The notes: generated by a model from the sequence alone, not told the origin. DNA of 64,000 bases from Aurantimonas coralicida DSM 14790 (GCF_000421645.1 NZ_ATXK01000001.1:930001-994000); one strand, 5' to 3'; numbered from the stretch's first letter, positions 27,810 to 36,787 are shown. Made by a program: numbers and translations.

Positions 27810-29228
27810 TCACTGGAAATCAAATGCCGACAGGCCGGTGACCATTTCGTCGAGACCCAGCGGGCGGGTCAGCGGCGGCTCGGCGCGGGCAAGGCACGCC
27901 TGCCGCTCGCACAGCCGGCAGGCCGGGCCGATGCCGACCGTGGCGGGCTTGGTTCCCAGATGCCGGCCATAGACCGTCTCGTCCTTGTAGCCAATGTCGC
28001 AGCCGATCAGGATGGCCGTCCGCCGCGGACGCTCGGCAAATCCGGCCTGCAGCCCTTCCAGCGTCCGAGCGACGAGCAGGAACTCGGCGCCGTCGGGCAT
28101 TTCGGCGCTCTCGACCAGGATCTGCCCCGGCTGGGCGAAGGCCGCGTGGATCGGCAGCTTGGGACAGCCGCCGCCAAAGCGCTGCACCGGAAAGCCGCGG
28201 GCGCCGGCCCGCCGGAACCGGTTGCCGGCATTGTCCACCTCGAGCAGGAAGAACGGCACGCCCGGCGCGCCCTGGCGCTGCAGCATGGTCAGCCGGTTGG
28301 CGGCCTGCTCGAAGGACACCTGGAAGCGGCCGCGCAGGACGTCGATGTCGTAGGCCGAGCGCTCGGCGGCGGCCTGGAAGGCGGCATAGGGCATCATCAG
28401 CGCATGGGCGGCGTAGCGCAGCAGCTCGAACCGTGCCAGCCGGCGCGCCTCGTCGCTCGAAAAGGCGAAGGTCGCGGCCTCCGCCGAGATCACCTCACCG
28501 AAGGCCAGGAGGCAGGATTCCAGCGCCACCTCGCGCAGCCGGTCGGCCGGGGCGAGACGCTCGGACAGGAACAGCCGGCGCGAGTGCCGGTCGAAGCGGC
28601 GGCGCCAGTTCGGCATGGTCTGCACCGGCAGCACCCGCACGGAAATGTCGTGCTCCTTGCGCAGCCAGGTCTTCAGCGCTCCCATCAGGTCGTCGCCGGC
28701 GGTCAGTGTCTGGTGCAGGGCCTCCGCGGCACTTTCCAGCGCGGCGAAATAGTTCGGCCGGGTCTCGAACACCTCGCGGACCTCGTCGATCGGCAGCCGC
28801 GCGCCGGCCAGCCCGGTGCCGCGCCCCTCCCGCGCCAGGAGGTCGGACAGGTCGGAGAGCCGCCCATGCTGCTCGCGATAGGCGCGATAGAGCTTGATCA
28901 CGCCGGCCGCCGCGTTCGGCGCGGCTTCGGCGATCTCCAAGAGTTCCTGCTCGCCGGGAAGTTCGCCGGCGAGCAGCGGGTCGGAGAAGACCCCGCGCAA
29001 TTCGGCGACGGAGCCCTGCTGCTCGCCCCGCAGATCGCCGATATCGACCTCGTAGGTCTGCGACAGCTTGAGGATGAGCTGCACTGTCAGCGGGCGCTGG
29101 TTGCGTTCGATGAGGTTCAGATAGGACGGCGAGATGCCGAGTTCCTCGGCCATCGCGGTCTGGGTCAGGCCGAGACCGTTGCGGATGCGGCGGATGCGCG
29201 GTCCGGCGAAGATCTTGTTCTCGGCCAT
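27810..29228 (-). CDS. XRE/ScfR (RamB-type) short-chain fatty acyl regulator
   Basis: 472-residue transcription factor. The N-terminal XRE HTH (about 8-65, IRRIRNGLGLTQTAMAEELG then SPSYLNLIERNQRPL) is followed by a region related to peptidase M78 (about 180-300) in which no HExxH zinc motif is visible, and a C-terminal DUF2083-type domain with Cys residues (CRLCERQACLARAEPPL) typical of ScfR/RamB proteins. RamB of actinobacteria controls aceA/aceB in response to acetate metabolism. Here isocitrate lyase lies 0.65 kb away and is transcribed divergently, so control of aceA is the natural inference. Confidence 0.88.
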   Translation of the reverse strand: MAENKIFAGPRIRRIRNGLGLTQTAMAEELGISPSYLNLIERNQRPLTVQLILKLSQTYEVDIGDLRGEQQGSVAELRGVFSDPLLAGELPGEQELLEIAEAAPNAAAGVIKLYRAYREQHGRLSDLSDLLAREGRGTGLAGARLPIDEVREVFETRPNYFAALESAAEALHQTLTAGDDLMGALKTWLRKEHDISVRVLPVQTMPNWRRRFDRHSRRLFLSERLAPADRLREVALESCLLAFGEVISAEAATFAFSSDEARRLARFELLRYAAHALMMPYAAFQAAAERSAYDIDVLRGRFQVSFEQAANRLTMLQRQGAPGVPFFLLEVDNAGNRFRRAGARGFPVQRFGGGCPKLPIHAAFAQPGQILVESAEMPDGAEFLLVARTLEGLQAGFAERPRRTAILIGCDIGYKDETVYGRHLGTKPATVGIGPACRLCERQACLARAEPPLTRPLGLDEMVTGLSAFDFQ

Positions 29229-29346
29229 CAGGCGCCTCCCGGGAAGAAAGAGCGCGCCGGATCGTCAGGGGCCAAGGAATCGTCAGGGGTAAGGGAGTGG
29301 AAGGGGTGCGGCCGGGTGCACCGGCCACCGGGTGCGGAACGGCCGT

Positions 29347-29490
29347 TCAGGCGCCCAGATGCGTGCCGCCGCCCTGCATGCGACGCAGGCAGGCAGGGCC
29401 CGGTCCGCGCATGTAGTGACGCTCGGGATGGTAGGCCGCCAAAGCGTTGCTCAGGCCCAGAAGACGCAAAACCACACGCACCGCACTCAT
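29347..29490 (-). CDS. Small 47-residue protein next to the ScfR regulator
   Basis: ATG 29490 to TGA 29347 encodes 47 residues with a good ribosome site (GGAG about 6 bases upstream). The sequence opens MSAVRVVLRLLGLSNALAAY, then has HPERHYMRGPGPACLRRMQ, so a short hydrophobic N-terminus and a basic C-terminus. No known domain. It lies just upstream of the ScfR regulator on the same strand and could be its leader cistron. Confidence rests on the ribosome site and position only. Confidence 0.45.
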   Translation of the reverse strand: MSAVRVVLRLLGLSNALAAYHPERHYMRGPGPACLRRMQGGGTHLGA

Positions 29491-29878
29491 CGTCCGCTCC
29501 AAATCTCGACCGGTCGTCCGCCGACAATTGGCAGCATGACCGGGAAAGGTTTCGATTGATGGAATCCAAGGCGATATTGTGTTGGTGGATCATGTCTTTC
29601 ACGAAAATCCATACCCCTGTGACGCCACAGCAACGGCCTTGAGCGCCCCGCGCCGACGGCCGCGGGCGACCGCAATGCGCCATCCCGGCCTATGACAATT
29701 TTTACATCGTGACAATCGCAGCCTGTGAAGGTCCTGACAAGACGACCCGAATAAGCCTGCGATCCGACCGCCGGGCGCTTCTCAGCACATACTGGCGATG
29801 TCATGTCTCTCCCCAGGCGCTGCCAGTGGCTTGTCACAGTCGCATCGGCAGCCGGAATTCAGGAGAGGATCGACCGCC
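29491..29878. other. 388-base intergenic region upstream of aceA
   Basis: No gene is visible in this divergent gap between the 47-residue frame and aceA. It is less GC-rich than its surroundings and holds three TGACAA direct repeats (29693-29740) that may be regulator sites, plus the aceA ribosome site AGGAGAGG (29861-29868). No convincing sigma70 hexamer pair was found by eye. Confidence 0.6.
29693..29740 (+). repeat. Three TGACAA direct repeats upstream of aceA
   Basis: TGACAAT occurs at 29693-29699 and 29710-29716, and TGACAA at 29735-29740, 140-190 bases before the aceA start. They could be binding sites for the ScfR/RamB-type regulator or include a -35 element. Spacing of 17 and 25 bases is not strictly periodic. 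Confidence 0.35.
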
Positions 29879-31183
29879 ATGACCGATTTTTACAATCTCG
29901 TCCCGTCTGCCCCCGAAGGCCGCTTCGACAATGTCGAGCGCAACTACACGCCCGAGGACGTCCAGCGCCTGCGCGGTTCGGTCCAGATCCGCTACACGCT
30001 TGCCGAGAACGGCGCCAACCGGCTCTGGGAGCTGATCCACTCGGAAGACTTCGTCAATTCGCTCGGCGCGATGACCGGCAACCAGGCCATGCAGCAGGTC
30101 CGCGCCGGCCTGAAGGCGATCTACCTCTCCGGCTGGCAGGTCGCCGCCGATTCCAACACCGCCTCGTCGATGTATCCGGACCAGTCGCTCTACCCGGCCA
30201 ATGCCGCGCCCGAGCTCTGCCGCCGCATCAACCGCACCCTGCAGCGTGCCGACCAGATCGAGCATGCCGAAGGCGCGAAGTCCGTCGACACCTGGTTCGC
30301 CCCGATTGTCGCCGACGCCGAGGCCGGCTTCGGCGGCCCGCTCAACGCCTTCGAGATCATGAAGGCCTTCATCGAGGCCGGCGCGGCGGGCGTGCATTTC
30401 GAGGACCAGCTCGCTTCCGAGAAGAAGTGCGGCCATCTCGGCGGCAAGGTGCTGATCCCCACCCAGGCGCATATCCGCAACCTGACCGCGGCGCGGCTGG
30501 CGGCCGACGTGATGGGCGTGCCCTCGCTGGTGATCTGCCGCACCGACGCCGAGGCGGCCAAGCTGATCACCTCGGACATCGACGAGCGCGACCAGCCCTA
30601 TGTCGATTATGACGGCGGCCGCACGCCGGAAGGCTTCTACCGGGTCAAGAACGGCCTCGAGCCCTGCATCGCCCGGGCGATCGCCTGCGCGCCCTATTCG
30701 GACCTGATCTGGTGCGAGACCTCCAAGCCCGACCTCGAACAGGCCCGGCGCTTCGCCGAGGCGGTGAGGAAGGAGCATCCGAACCAGCTCCTGGCCTACA
30801 ATTGTTCGCCGTCCTTCAACTGGAAGAAGAACCTCGACGACGCGACCATCGCCAAGTTCCAGCGCGAGCTGGGAGCCATGGGCTACAAGTTCCAGTTCAT
30901 CACCCTGGCCGGCTTCCATCAGCTGAACCACGGCATGTTCGAACTGGCCCGCGGCTACAAGGACCGGCAGATGGCCGCCTATTCGGAGCTGCAGGAAGCC
31001 GAGTTCGCCTCCGAGGCCGACGGCTATACGGCGACGAAGCACCAGCGCGAGGTCGGCACCGGCTATTTCGACGCCGTCTCCATGGCCATCACCGGCGGCC
31101 AGTCCTCGACGACCGCCATGGGCGAATCCACCGAGAGCGCGCAGTTCAAGAAGGACCAGCATCTCAGCGTGGCAGCCGAGTAG
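29879..31183 (+). CDS. aceA: Isocitrate lyase
   Basis: 434-residue isocitrate lyase, cleaving isocitrate to succinate and glyoxylate in the glyoxylate shunt during growth on acetate, fatty acids or C2-yielding substrates. The catalytic KKCGHLGGK signature with nucleophilic Cys is present, together with conserved [10 protein letters not shown] and [13 protein letters not shown]. Length fits the bacterial enzyme. ATG 29879 follows AGGAGAGG with about 10-base spacing; the earlier open frame lacks conserved residues. Malate synthase is not nearby. Flanked upstream by the divergent ScfR-type regulator and downstream by an 86-residue gene. Confidence 0.97.
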   Translation: MTDFYNLVPSAPEGRFDNVERNYTPEDVQRLRGSVQIRYTLAENGANRLWELIHSEDFVNSLGAMTGNQAMQQVRAGLKAIYLSGWQVAADSNTASSMYPDQSLYPANAAPELCRRINRTLQRADQIEHAEGAKSVDTWFAPIVADAEAGFGGPLNAFEIMKAFIEAGAAGVHFEDQLASEKKCGHLGGKVLIPTQAHIRNLTAARLAADVMGVPSLVICRTDAEAAKLITSDIDERDQPYVDYDGGRTPEGFYRVKNGLEPCIARAIACAPYSDLIWCETSKPDLEQARRFAEAVRKEHPNQLLAYNCSPSFNWKKNLDDATIAKFQRELGAMGYKFQFITLAGFHQLNHGMFELARGYKDRQMAAYSELQEAEFASEADGYTATKHQREVGTGYFDAVSMAITGGQSSTTAMGESTESAQFKKDQHLSVAAE

Positions 31184-31290
31184 CCCCCTCGCGCAAGTCG
31201 GTTGGCCAACCTCCGGCCACTTGCGCAAACGGAGCGGGACACGCGCGGGAGTTTCTCTTCCCGCTTCCGCGGCCCCCAGTCTCCCGCTCC

Positions 31291-31321
31291 CCCGGAACGC
31301 TCCCCCGAGCGGCGTTCCGGG
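31291..31321 (+). other. Hairpin between aceA and the 86-residue gene
   Basis: CCCGGAACGC (31291-31300) and GCGTTCCGGG (31312-31321) form a perfect 10-bp stem with an 11-base loop. No T tract follows, so this may limit read-through only partly or protect the aceA mRNA 3' end. Confidence 0.5.
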
Positions 31322-31363
31322 ACCCCACGACACCGACATGACGACCAACCAAGGAGACAGACG

Positions 31364-31624
31364 ATGAGTGCAGTCGCTATCGACGAAAGCCGCCCCCGCA
31401 CCCGCGTCAAGGAGCGGGCGGAGGAGCAGTCCTCTTCCATGGACGAGGCCCAGCAGGCCGCGATCCGCATGCTGGCCAATGACCTTCACCGGCTGAACCA
31501 GTCCGTGATGAAGGCGGTCGAGGCCGGCGTCTCTGTCGAACTCGTGCGCTCCGCCCGCCACCATTCCGGCAACGGCAATTGGGGCGACCTGCTGATCCCG
31601 GTCGTGGTCAAGACCGGGGGCTGA
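31364..31624 (+). CDS. Small conserved-type protein downstream of aceA
   Basis: 86 residues, function unknown. Polar and charged N-terminus, then a helical segment DEAQQAAIRMLANDLHRLN and a C-terminus RSARHHSGNGNWGDLLIPVVV. ATG 31364 has AAGGAGAC at suitable spacing. It sits 180 bases after isocitrate lyase in the same direction, separated by a hairpin, and a terminator-like hairpin follows, so it is probably the last cistron of the aceA transcript. The codon pattern agrees with real coding sequence. No known domain assigned. Confidence 0.72.
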   Translation: MSAVAIDESRPRTRVKERAEEQSSSMDEAQQAAIRMLANDLHRLNQSVMKAVEAGVSVELVRSARHHSGNGNWGDLLIPVVVKTGG

Positions 31625-31674
31625 GTACCCGGCGGACGCCCGCCGAACGGTGTCGGCCGAGATCACGCAAGCGA

Positions 31675-31710
31675 CGCCCGTTCCCTGCACAGCCGGGGAG
31701 CGGGCGCTTT
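31675..31710 (+). terminator. Candidate terminator hairpin
   Basis: CGCCCGTTCCC (31675-31685) pairs with GGGAGCGGGCG (31696-31706) through one G-T wobble, followed by CTTT. The T tract is weak, so efficiency is uncertain. It lies about 50 bases after the 86-residue gene. Confidence 0.42.
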
Positions 31711-31840
31711 GCGTCGGGGATGCGGGGCTGATCATCGCCAAGACGGCGCATCCCGGCGCGGGCCCCGCCTTCCCTCACCCCCGTCCGGCACGCTACACTC
31801 CGGCCCAATCCGCCCGAGAGGCGCTTCCCCGCAGGATGGC

Positions 31841-33382
31841 ATGACCAGCACGAAACCTCCGAAATCGCCGCGTCCGAGCGGACCCGCACGGATCGATTAC
31901 GGCCGCAAGACCGGCCGCGTCGGCGGCAACGAGGCCAGCGCCGTCAAGGGCGCGCCGAACGCCAAGCGCGATCCCGCGCCGGTCAAGGTGCCGGCGAATG
32001 ACGGCGCCCATCTGGAATCCAAGCGCGGCGTCGCCTCCATGCACGAGGCCTCGGGCTGGCTCGCCGCACGCGGCATCGACGATCTGGAATGCATCACCCC
32101 GGATCTGGCGGGCGTCGCCCGCGGCAAGATGATGCCGGCCAAGAAGTTCACCGCCAACACCTCGCTGGCGCTGCCGTCGGCGCTGTTCATGCACACGATC
32201 TCCGGCGAATATCCCGAGGAAAGCGGCGAGTTCCGCTATTCGCCCGGCGACGGCGACCTCAAGCTCGTGCCCGACCTCTCCACCCTGTGCCGGGTGCCCT
32301 GGGAGAGCGACCCGACCGCCCAGGTGATCTGCGATCTCGTCGACCAGAACGGCGTCGCCGTCGGCTACACGCCGCGCAACGTTCTGAAGCGGGTGATGGC
32401 GCTTTATGACGCCAAAGGCTGGAAGCCGGTCGTCGCACCGGAGATCGAATTCTACCTCGTCTCCAAGAATGTCGACCCGGACTACCCGCTGGTGCCGCCG
32501 ATCGGCCGCTCCGGCCGGCAGATCCAGTCGGGCCAGTCCTATTCCATCGGCGGCGTCAACGAATTCGACGAGCTGATCGACGACATCTACGACTATTCCG
32601 ACGCGCAGGGGCTGGAGATCGACACGCTGATCCACGAGGAGGGCGCCGCCCAGCTCGAGATCAATCTGCGCCATGGCGACCCGCTGGAGCTCGCCGACCA
32701 GGTCTTCATGTTCAAGCGCACCATCCGCGAGGCGGCGCTCGGCCAGGACATCTACGCCACCTTCATGGCCAAGCCCATTCAGGGCCAGCCGGGCTCGGCC
32801 ATGCACATCCACCAGTCGGTGATCGACAAGGAAACCGGCCGCAACGTCTTCTCCAACGAGGACGGCTCGGCCTCCGACCTGTTCTTCGCCTTTCTCGGCG
32901 GCATGCAGCGCTACGTGCCGGCGGCGCTGATCATGATGGCGCCCTATGTGAACTCCTATCGCCGCCTGACCTACGGCATGGCCGCGCCGACCAACACCGC
33001 CTGGGGCTACGACAACCGCACCACCGCCTTCCGGGTGCCGACCTCGGACGCTGCCGGCCGCCGCGTCGAGAACCGCCTGCCTTCCTCCGATACCAATCCC
33101 TATCTCGCCATCGCGGCCTCGCTCGCCTGCGGCTATCTGGGCATGGTCAACAACCTCACGCCCGAGGGCCCGACCGACCGGACCGTTAATGAGGACGGCG
33201 TCATCTCGCTGCCCCGCGGGCTCCTGGAAGCCCTGGCGATCTTCGAGGCCGAGAAGGATTTCGACACTGTCTTCAGCCCGGAATTCGTCGGCACCTATGC
33301 CGGCATCAAGCGCGGCGAGCACGAGACCTTCATGCAGGTGATCAGTCCCTGGGAACGCGAGTTCCTGCTCCTGCAGGTCTGA
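31841..33382 (+). CDS. puuA: Glutamine synthetase family protein, probable gamma-glutamylputrescine synthetase
   Basis: 513-residue glutamine-synthetase-fold enzyme. Glutamate and metal sites are seen in PEIEFYLVS (Glu pair), EEGAAQLEINLRHGD, GSAMHIHQS and NRLPSSDTNPYLAIAASL. As next to puuB here, such proteins ligate glutamate to putrescine with ATP, the first step of the Puu pathway. An unusual basic, disordered N-terminus of about 70 residues precedes the conserved GS core; E. coli PuuA has only about 40 there. ATG 31841 has AGGA close upstream, but ATG 32039 (MHEASGWLAARG) would give a conventional length. The potFGHI importer nearby supports a polyamine substrate. Confidence 0.87.
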   Translation: MTSTKPPKSPRPSGPARIDYGRKTGRVGGNEASAVKGAPNAKRDPAPVKVPANDGAHLESKRGVASMHEASGWLAARGIDDLECITPDLAGVARGKMMPAKKFTANTSLALPSALFMHTISGEYPEESGEFRYSPGDGDLKLVPDLSTLCRVPWESDPTAQVICDLVDQNGVAVGYTPRNVLKRVMALYDAKGWKPVVAPEIEFYLVSKNVDPDYPLVPPIGRSGRQIQSGQSYSIGGVNEFDELIDDIYDYSDAQGLEIDTLIHEEGAAQLEINLRHGDPLELADQVFMFKRTIREAALGQDIYATFMAKPIQGQPGSAMHIHQSVIDKETGRNVFSNEDGSASDLFFAFLGGMQRYVPAALIMMAPYVNSYRRLTYGMAAPTNTAWGYDNRTTAFRVPTSDAAGRRVENRLPSSDTNPYLAIAASLACGYLGMVNNLTPEGPTDRTVNEDGVISLPRGLLEALAIFEAEKDFDTVFSPEFVGTYAGIKRGEHETFMQVISPWEREFLLLQV

Positions 33383-33385
33383 GCC

Positions 33386-34669
33386 TTGCCCGCCTATCAG
33401 TCTCCCATCGCCCCCGGCCGCTCCTGGTACGAGGACAGCATCGATCGGCCGAGCTATCCGGCTCTGGACGGCAGCCGCAAGGCAGACGTGCTGGTCGTCG
33501 GCGGCGGCTTCACCGGCCTGTCGGCGGCGCTGCATCTCGCCCGCACCGGCGTCGACGTGGCGGTGCTGGAAGCGCATCGCTTCGGCGATGGCGCCTCGGG
33601 GCGCAATGGCGGACAGATGGGCACCGGCCAGCGGCTCTGGCCGATGGAGATCGAGGCGGCCTACGGCTTCGAGCGATCCAAGGCCCTGTTCGATCTCGCC
33701 GAGGAAGCCAAGGCCCATCTGACCGAGTTCATCACCGCCAACGGCATCGACGCCGACTACCGCGAAGGCCAGCTTTCGGTCGTCCACAAGCGCCGCTACC
33801 TGAAGGATTACCGCGCCCAGGTCGAGGAGCTGACGACCCGCTACGCCTATCCCCATGTCAGCTTCATGGACGCCGACGAGACCGCCGACCGGCTCGGCTC
33901 GCGCCGCTATCTCGGCGGCATTCGCGACACCGGCACCGGCCATATCAACCCGATGAAGCTGGTCGTCGGCAGCGCCCGGGTCGCGGCCGAGGCCGGGGCG
34001 CAGCTCTTCGAGAACAGCCATGTCGAGCGGCTCGACCGGCGTGATGGCCGGATCGTCGCCGTCACCGCCCATGGCGAGGTCAGCGCCGAGCGCGTGCTGA
34101 TCGCCACCAATGCCTATGGCGGGGGCCTCGATCCGCAGGTCGACGCCCATGTCATGCCGATCGGCTCCTTCATCGGCGCGACCGAGCCGCTGGCCGATCC
34201 CGACGCGGTGCTGCCCGGCGGCGAATCCTGCGACGATTCCCGCTTCGTCGTGCGCTATTTCCGCAAGAGCCGCGACGGCCGCCTGCTCTTCGGCGGCCGC
34301 GAGGCCTACACCTCCGCCACCGGCGACATCGGCCGGCACATCCGCAAGCAGATCGCCGAGGTCTATCCGCATCTGGCCGATGTGCGCCTCAGCCATGCCT
34401 GGGGCGGCTCTGTGGGCATCACCATGGAGCGCCTGCCCTATGTGCGCAGCCTGGCACCGGGGATCACCACCATCGGCGGGTTTTCCGGACATGGCGTCAT
34501 GCTCGCGAACTTCGCCGGCCGCCTCTATGCCGAGCGCGTCAACGGCAATCGCGACCGCCTCGCCGACTTCGAGGCGCTGCGCATTCCCGCCTTTCCGGGG
34601 GGGCGGCGACTGCGCGCACCACTGCTTTTCCTTGCAATGACCTGGTTTTCCCTGCGCGACCGCTTCTAA
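33386..34669 (+). CDS. puuB: FAD-dependent oxidoreductase, probable gamma-glutamylputrescine oxidase
   Basis: 427-residue DAO-type flavoprotein. The FAD Rossmann motif VLVVGGGFTGLSAALHLA lies near residue 35, GASGRNGGQMG follows, and the C-terminal FAD-contact block is IGGFSGHGVMLANFAGRL. PuuB oxidises gamma-glutamylputrescine to gamma-glutamyl-aminobutyraldehyde with H2O2 and ammonia release. The start is TTG 33386, three bases after the puuA stop, so the genes form one transcript; no ATG is available before the conserved N-terminus. Later Puu enzymes (PuuC, PuuD) are not in the window. Confidence 0.87.
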   Translation: MPAYQSPIAPGRSWYEDSIDRPSYPALDGSRKADVLVVGGGFTGLSAALHLARTGVDVAVLEAHRFGDGASGRNGGQMGTGQRLWPMEIEAAYGFERSKALFDLAEEAKAHLTEFITANGIDADYREGQLSVVHKRRYLKDYRAQVEELTTRYAYPHVSFMDADETADRLGSRRYLGGIRDTGTGHINPMKLVVGSARVAAEAGAQLFENSHVERLDRRDGRIVAVTAHGEVSAERVLIATNAYGGGLDPQVDAHVMPIGSFIGATEPLADPDAVLPGGESCDDSRFVVRYFRKSRDGRLLFGGREAYTSATGDIGRHIRKQIAEVYPHLADVRLSHAWGGSVGITMERLPYVRSLAPGITTIGGFSGHGVMLANFAGRLYAERVNGNRDRLADFEALRIPAFPGGRRLRAPLLFLAMTWFSLRDRF

Positions 34670-34781
34670 AACCCGGCCCGCGCGACATATTCGGATCGTG
34701 CGCGGCAGGACCCATCGCCCGCAACCGGCAGGCAGGCAGCCCAACCGACGCACCATGACGGCCCCAGGAGCAGACGACACG

Positions 34782-35171
34782 ATGCCAGATCTCGACATTC
34801 TCAAGGGCCGCACGGGGCTGATCGTCGAGGACAACATGATCATCGCGCTCGATGCCGAGCAACTGCTGCTCGACAACGGCATGGCGCGGATCCTGACCGC
34901 CGCGAATGTCGCAGAGGCCCTGCGTCTGATCGAGGCTGAAACGATCGATGTCGCGCTGCTCGACGTCAATCTCGGCTCGGAAACCAGTTTTGCGCTGATC
35001 GCGCCGCTGAATGCGCGGAGCGTGCCCTACATCTTCGTCACCGGCTACGGCGAGAATCTCGATCTGCCGCCGGAGGCCGGCGCCAGCGAAGCGATCAACA
35101 AGCCCTATGACGACGTCCGCATGCTGGAGGCGGTCACACGGGCCTTTGCCAGGCGCGAGGCCGCGGCCTGA
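34782..35171 (+). CDS. Single-domain response regulator (receiver)
   Basis: 129-residue CheY-like receiver with no output domain. Acidic pair Glu16-Asp17, phospho-acceptor Asp61 (ALLDVNLG), Thr87 (FVTGYG) and Lys107 (NKPYDD) are all present, so it should be phosphorylatable. ATG 34782 starts directly before the fold, with CAGGAG 12 bases upstream; ATG 34755 is an alternative adding 9 residues. Stand-alone receivers of this type often act in HWE/HisKA2 kinase phosphorelays or stress pathways, but no kinase adjoins it. It lies between puuB and zwf on the same strand without a clear operon link. Confidence 0.85.
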   Translation: MPDLDILKGRTGLIVEDNMIIALDAEQLLLDNGMARILTAANVAEALRLIEAETIDVALLDVNLGSETSFALIAPLNARSVPYIFVTGYGENLDLPPEAGASEAINKPYDDVRMLEAVTRAFARREAAA

Positions 35172-35288
35172 GCGCCCGGCGCGAATGATTTTCGCCGGCC
35201 CGCCGCGGCTATGGAATAATTCAATCGATTAGATTACACAGCGGACGGAACGGCTTCCCCCGCTCATTGTCTTGCAGAGGGACGATAC

Positions 35289-36776
35289 ATGTCCAGCCAG
35301 ATCATTCCCGTCGACCCGTTCGACTATGTCGTCTTCGGCGGCAATGGCGACCTTGCCGAACGCAAGCTGCTGCCGGCGCTCTATCATCGCGATCATGACG
35401 GGCAGATGCCGCAGGATTCGCGGATCATCGGCGCCTCGCGCACCCATATCTCCGACGAGGAATACCGGGCCTTTGCCCGCGAGGCGATCGCCAAGCACGT
35501 CAAGCCCGAGGACACTCACACGACGTCCGTCGAGCGTTTCGTCTCGCGCCTGCACTACCGCCAGGTGGATGCCCGCGCCGACGAGGGCTGGGACGAGCTG
35601 AAGGCTCTTCTGGAAGGCGCCGAGGATGGCAACGGCACGCGCGTGCGCGCCTTCTACCTGGCGGTCGGCCCGGCGCTGTTCGCCGATCTCGCCTGCCGTA
35701 TCGGCGAGAAGGGTCTGGTCCACGCCAACACGCGGCTGGTCGTCGAGAAGCCCGTCGGCCGCGATTTGGAATCGGCCCGTGAACTGAACGACATCATCGG
35801 CCGCTACTTCACCGAGGATCAGGTCTTCCGTATCGACCATTATCTCGGCAAGGAGACGGTGCAGAACCTGATGGCGCTGCGCTTCGCCAATGCGCTGTAC
35901 GAGCCGATCTGGAACTCCGCCCATATCGACCACGTCCAGATCACCGTGGCGGAATCGGTCGGGCTGGAAGGCCGCGCCGGCTATTACGACAAGGCCGGCG
36001 CGCTGCGCGACATGGTGCAGAACCACATCCTGCAGCTGATGTGCCTGGTCGCCCTCGAGCCGCCCCCGACGCTGGACGCCGACGCCCTGCGCGACGAAAA
36101 GCTGAAGGTGCTGCGCGCCCTCACCCCGATCGATGCCTCGAATGTCGAAAGCCGCACCGTGCGCGGCCAGTATAAGGCCGGCGCCTCCGATGGCGCCGCC
36201 GTGCGCAGCTATCTCGACGATCTCGGCGAGGCCCAGAGCGACACCGAGACCTTCGTCGCCATCAAGGCCGAGATCGGCAACTGGCGCTGGGCCGGCGTGC
36301 CCTTCTACCTGCGGACCGGCAAGCGCCTGTCCGAGCGCATGTCGGAGATCGTCGTCACCTTCCGGCCGATCCCGCATTCGATCTTCGCCGGCCTCTCGGG
36401 CAGCATCCAGCAGAACCAGCTGGTCATGCGGCTGCAGCCCAATGAGGGCGTCAAGCAATGGGTGATGATCAAGGACCCCGGTCCCGGCGGCATGCGCCTG
36501 CGCCACGTCCCGCTGGACATGAGCTTTGCCGAATCCTTCCGGGTGCGGAACCCGGACGCCTATGAGCGGCTGCTGATGGACGTCATCCGCGGCAACCAGA
36601 CCCTGTTCATGCGCCGCGACGAGGTCGAGGCGGCCTGGAACTGGATCGACCCGATCCCGCAGGCCTGGGCCGAGAAATCCATGAAGCCGCAGGGCTACAC
36701 GGCCGGTACCTGGGGCCCCTCCTCCGGCGTGGCGCTGATCGAGCGCGACGGCCGCACCTGGCACGAACCCGACTGA
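35289..36776 (+). CDS. zwf: Glucose-6-phosphate 1-dehydrogenase
   Basis: 495-residue NAD(P)-dependent enzyme oxidising glucose 6-phosphate to 6-phosphogluconolactone. The N-terminal nucleotide-binding motif is FGGNGDLAERKLLPAL, close to the GASGDLA form, and the substrate-binding RIDHYLGKE with catalytic His environment lies near residue 185. Ribosome site GAGGGAC precedes ATG 35289. First gene of zwf-pgl-edd, the Entner-Doudoroff operon that many rhizobia use as the main hexose route. The 117 bases upstream contain an AT-rich stretch that may hold the promoter. Confidence 0.97.
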   Translation: MSSQIIPVDPFDYVVFGGNGDLAERKLLPALYHRDHDGQMPQDSRIIGASRTHISDEEYRAFAREAIAKHVKPEDTHTTSVERFVSRLHYRQVDARADEGWDELKALLEGAEDGNGTRVRAFYLAVGPALFADLACRIGEKGLVHANTRLVVEKPVGRDLESARELNDIIGRYFTEDQVFRIDHYLGKETVQNLMALRFANALYEPIWNSAHIDHVQITVAESVGLEGRAGYYDKAGALRDMVQNHILQLMCLVALEPPPTLDADALRDEKLKVLRALTPIDASNVESRTVRGQYKAGASDGAAVRSYLDDLGEAQSDTETFVAIKAEIGNWRWAGVPFYLRTGKRLSERMSEIVVTFRPIPHSIFAGLSGSIQQNQLVMRLQPNEGVKQWVMIKDPGPGGMRLRHVPLDMSFAESFRVRNPDAYERLLMDVIRGNQTLFMRRDEVEAAWNWIDPIPQAWAEKSMKPQGYTAGTWGPSSGVALIERDGRTWHEPD

Positions 36777-36787
36777 GGCGATCCGGA

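Noticed and set aside
27810-29228. Reading the XRE/M78 protein as an ImmA/IrrE-type protease of a mobile element or toxin-antitoxin pair
   Set aside because: No HExxH motif, no partner gene, no mobile signature, and a C-terminal ScfR/RamB-type domain beside aceA.
31296-31317. GGAAC followed by CGTT as a second EcfG promoter
   Set aside because: The spacer is 14 bases instead of 16-17 and both elements are the arms of a 10-bp hairpin after aceA.
31793-34969. 1058-codon minus-strand open frame antisense to puuA-puuB
   Set aside because: Shadow of the third-codon-position GC bias; puuA and puuB carry complete active-site motifs on the + strand.
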